From the NCBI GenBank assembly GCA_038234045.1, contig JBBSUX010000183.1:1-7207 (forward strand): a stretch of DNA of 7,207 nucleotides, in the 5' to 3' direction. The position numbers were made by a program, and so were the translations under genes. Of the stretch, positions 5,703-7,207 are shown piece by piece (the stretch's first letter is position 1; the number at the start of each line of letters is the position of its first letter). The notes beneath the pieces were generated by a model. The model saw only the letters and a program-made list of their open reading frames with translations. It searched no databases and was not told where the DNA came from. The stretch is from JBBSUX01 sp038234045 (GTDB lineage: Bacteria; Pseudomonadota; Gammaproteobacteria; Burkholderiales; Burkholderiaceae_C).

Positions 5703-6858
5703 TCTTGGCCTCGGCTGGATCCTGCTCGGGCTTCCAGCTGCATTCGTATTGGGATGGTTTGCGTCGCGTTTCGATCTGAGGCAACTACGGCTGGAAAACC
5801 GGCAGGCGCCTAAAGCTTATTTCCGCGGGCTGAACTTTCTTCTGAACGAGCAGCAGGATCAGGCCATCGATGCTTTCATCGAAGCTGTCCAGAACGACCC
5901 GGATACATCGGAACTGCATTTCGCGCTCGGCAACCTGTTCCGGCGGCGCGGCGAATATGAACGAGCTGTGCGGGTGCACCAGCACCTCCTGTCGCGCGGC
6001 GACCTGAATCGCGCAGACCGGGATCGCGCGCAACACGCCATGGCGCTCGATTACCTGAAAGCGGGGTTGCTCGACCGGGCCGAAGAAGCACTCCTTCGGC
6101 TCGAGGGCAGCTCGGTCTTCGAAGAACAGGCGCGGCTTGCTCTGCTGGCCATCTACGAACGCTCACGCGACTGGGCTCAGGCTGCAGAGATCACTCACCG
6201 GCTCAGCCTTTCGGGGCAAGGCAACTTTTCGATACGGCTCGCGCACCATCTCTGCGAACAGGCCAGCGCGCGAAAAATGGCGGGTGATTCTGCAGCGGCG
6301 ATGGCGCTTTTACTCCAGGCCACCGAGAGAGCACCCTCGGCTCCGCGCCCGCGTATCGAAACCGCTGTCCTCCAGCGGCAACTCGGCAGGCACAGGGAGG
6401 CGGTCGACACCTTGCTCGAACTGAGTCGCATCGCCCCTGCGTCGACACCCCTTTTCGCGGGACTGGCAGCAGAAGCCTCGATCACCAGCGAGCGAGCGCA
6501 AGAAGTCAGGTCCATGCTGAGCGAGCACTATCAGCAGCACCCATCCCTCGACGTTCTTGACGCCCTGGTGCAGCTGGACACGGCATTGGGCCAGCTCGAC
6601 CCACCCCCACGGGACCGCTATGTGCGCCATCTGGAGCGCGAGCCGTCGCTTGTGGCAGCTGCGCGCTGGTTGACCGGTGAAGCTTTGGCAGAGGAGCGAT
6701 TTCACCCGATTGTGCAGCGCGCCCTCGACCACGCCGCCAAACCTCTCACCCGGTACCGGTGCGCAGCCTGCGGTTTTGAAGCCAAACAGCACTTCTGGCA
6801 ATGTCCCGGCTGCCAAACCTGGGACAGCTACCCACCAAGGCGCGTCGAGGAACTTTGA
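5692..6858 (+). CDS. lapB: Lipopolysaccharide assembly protein LapB (TPR heat-shock protein YciM family)
   Basis: LapB is a membrane-anchored cytoplasmic TPR protein that in E. coli links LPS synthesis to FtsH-mediated proteolysis of LpxC. The 388 residues match the E. coli length (389). Features in order: an N-terminal membrane anchor (about 6-24), a conserved juxtamembrane block RLENRQAPKAYFRGLNFLL (33-51), tetratricopeptide-like helices from about 43 to 340 (for example 75-108 and 142-175), and a C-terminal rubredoxin-like metal site with Cys357, Cys360, Cys371 and Cys374 (YRCAAC, CPGC). The start is the ATG at 5692 inside the end of lapA, because the protein from there begins MEFNLGLGWILLG as in homologues; in-frame codons further upstream encode no recognisable LapB sequence. 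The nearest AGGA (5674-5677) is 14 bases away, so translation is probably coupled to lapA. No terminator is seen after the stop. Confidence 0.95.
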   Translation: MEFNLGLGWILLGLPAAFVLGWFASRFDLRQLRLENRQAPKAYFRGLNFLLNEQQDQAIDAFIEAVQNDPDTSELHFALGNLFRRRGEYERAVRVHQHLLSRGDLNRADRDRAQHAMALDYLKAGLLDRAEEALLRLEGSSVFEEQARLALLAIYERSRDWAQAAEITHRLSLSGQGNFSIRLAHHLCEQASARKMAGDSAAAMALLLQATERAPSAPRPRIETAVLQRQLGRHREAVDTLLELSRIAPASTPLFAGLAAEASITSERAQEVRSMLSEHYQQHPSLDVLDALVQLDTALGQLDPPPRDRYVRHLEREPSLVAAARWLTGEALAEERFHPIVQRALDHAAKPLTRYRCAACGFEAKQHFWQCPGCQTWDSYPPRRVEEL

Positions 6859-6940
6859 ATTGCTGCCGGCCGGCTGTCCGAACGCTGCAGAAAACGACTA
6901 AGCTGAACCGTTGGGAAAGGGTGGCGTAACCAGTCGAATG

Positions 6941-7207
6941 TCAGCGGAGTGAGCAGTAAGCGTCCACCGCCGCGATCGCTGTCGCGGCCTGAACGTTATG
7001 CGCAAACCGAAATGGCTCCCCATCGATCGTGTCGTCTGGAAACTCGGTGATGAGTGAGATCGCGGCGGCGTCACGCCCATCCTCGTTAACTTCGACCGGA
7101 ATTCCATTGAGAGTGGCAAAGGTGTCTGCCATTGCGTGAGCGCGAAACATACTGATCTGACGGGCGTTGAACTCCACCAGGCCCGGAATCAGTGCGAGTT
7201 GTGCGGT
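6941..7207 (-). CDS. Unrecognised protein, C-terminal fragment cut by the window edge
   Basis: On the minus strand a frame is open from the right edge (7207) to a TGA at 6943-6941, giving 88 visible residues. I do not recognise the family. The composition looks like a real soluble, acidic protein: stretches such as FATLNGIPVEVNEDGRDAAA and ITEFPDDTIDGEPFRFAHNV, with a mix of hydrophobic and charged residues and no low-complexity sequence. A GTG at 7177-7175 could be an internal start, but the frame stays open beyond it, so the true start is probably off-window. The gene is convergent with lapB, 82 bases apart. In many Betaproteobacteria lapB is followed by same-strand sugar or heptose genes, so this neighbour may mark a local change of gene order. 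No membrane segment or Cys/His metal motif is seen. Confidence 0.6.
   Translation of the reverse strand, partial: TAQLALIPGLVEFNARQISMFRAHAMADTFATLNGIPVEVNEDGRDAAAISLITEFPDDTIDGEPFRFAHNVQAATAIAAVDAYCSLR

Noticed and set aside
6862..6873. Palindrome GCCGGCCGGC after lapB as a terminator
   Set aside because: It has no room for a loop in its perfect form and no T-tract on either strand.
6898..7119. Second minus-strand frame overlapping the end of the unknown gene
   Set aside because: The translation is Arg/Ser/Pro-rich and shadow-like, whereas the overlapping frame ending at 6941 has balanced composition and runs to the window edge.

Overview
The window (about 60% G+C by eye) is a core chromosomal segment of a betaproteobacterium, most likely of the order Burkholderiales. 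The reasons are the order tyrA - aroA/cmk - rpsA - ihfB - lapA - lapB, the in-frame fusion of EPSP synthase to cytidylate kinase, the form of LapA and LapB, and an S1 tail typical of that group. This is inference from remembered protein families; no search was run.

Layout: (1) 1-777, the 3' part of tyrA (prephenate dehydrogenase), cut by the left edge. (2) 883-2922, a 679-residue AroA-Cmk fusion. (3) 2923-3067, a hairpin-rich leader, then rpsA (3068-4756, six S1 domains). A candidate rpsA promoter lies inside the cmk part. (4) 4757-4932, a non-coding gap with two terminator-like hairpins, then ihfB (4933-5250). (5) lapA (5292-5702) and lapB (5692-6858), overlapping by 11 bases. (6) 6941-7207, the 3' end of an unrecognised gene on the minus strand, convergent with lapB and cut by the right edge.

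The genes cover aromatic amino acid synthesis (TyrA, AroA), CMP/dCMP phosphorylation (Cmk), translation (S1), DNA bending (IHF beta) and control of lipopolysaccharide synthesis (LapA/LapB). All protein-coding genes but the last are ordinary and intact in what is visible. No mobile element, CRISPR array, tRNA or rRNA was seen, and no new multi-gene system.

The most interesting material is regulatory. A hairpin followed by eight T sits inside the first codons of lapA. Another hairpin with a six-T tract ends 15 bases before the ihfB start. The rpsA leader holds five small hairpins, two of them mutually exclusive. A well-spaced -35/-10 pair lies in an A+T-rich patch of cmk. Together these suggest that one gene string is divided into separately tuned transcripts, with ihfB bracketed by termination signals.
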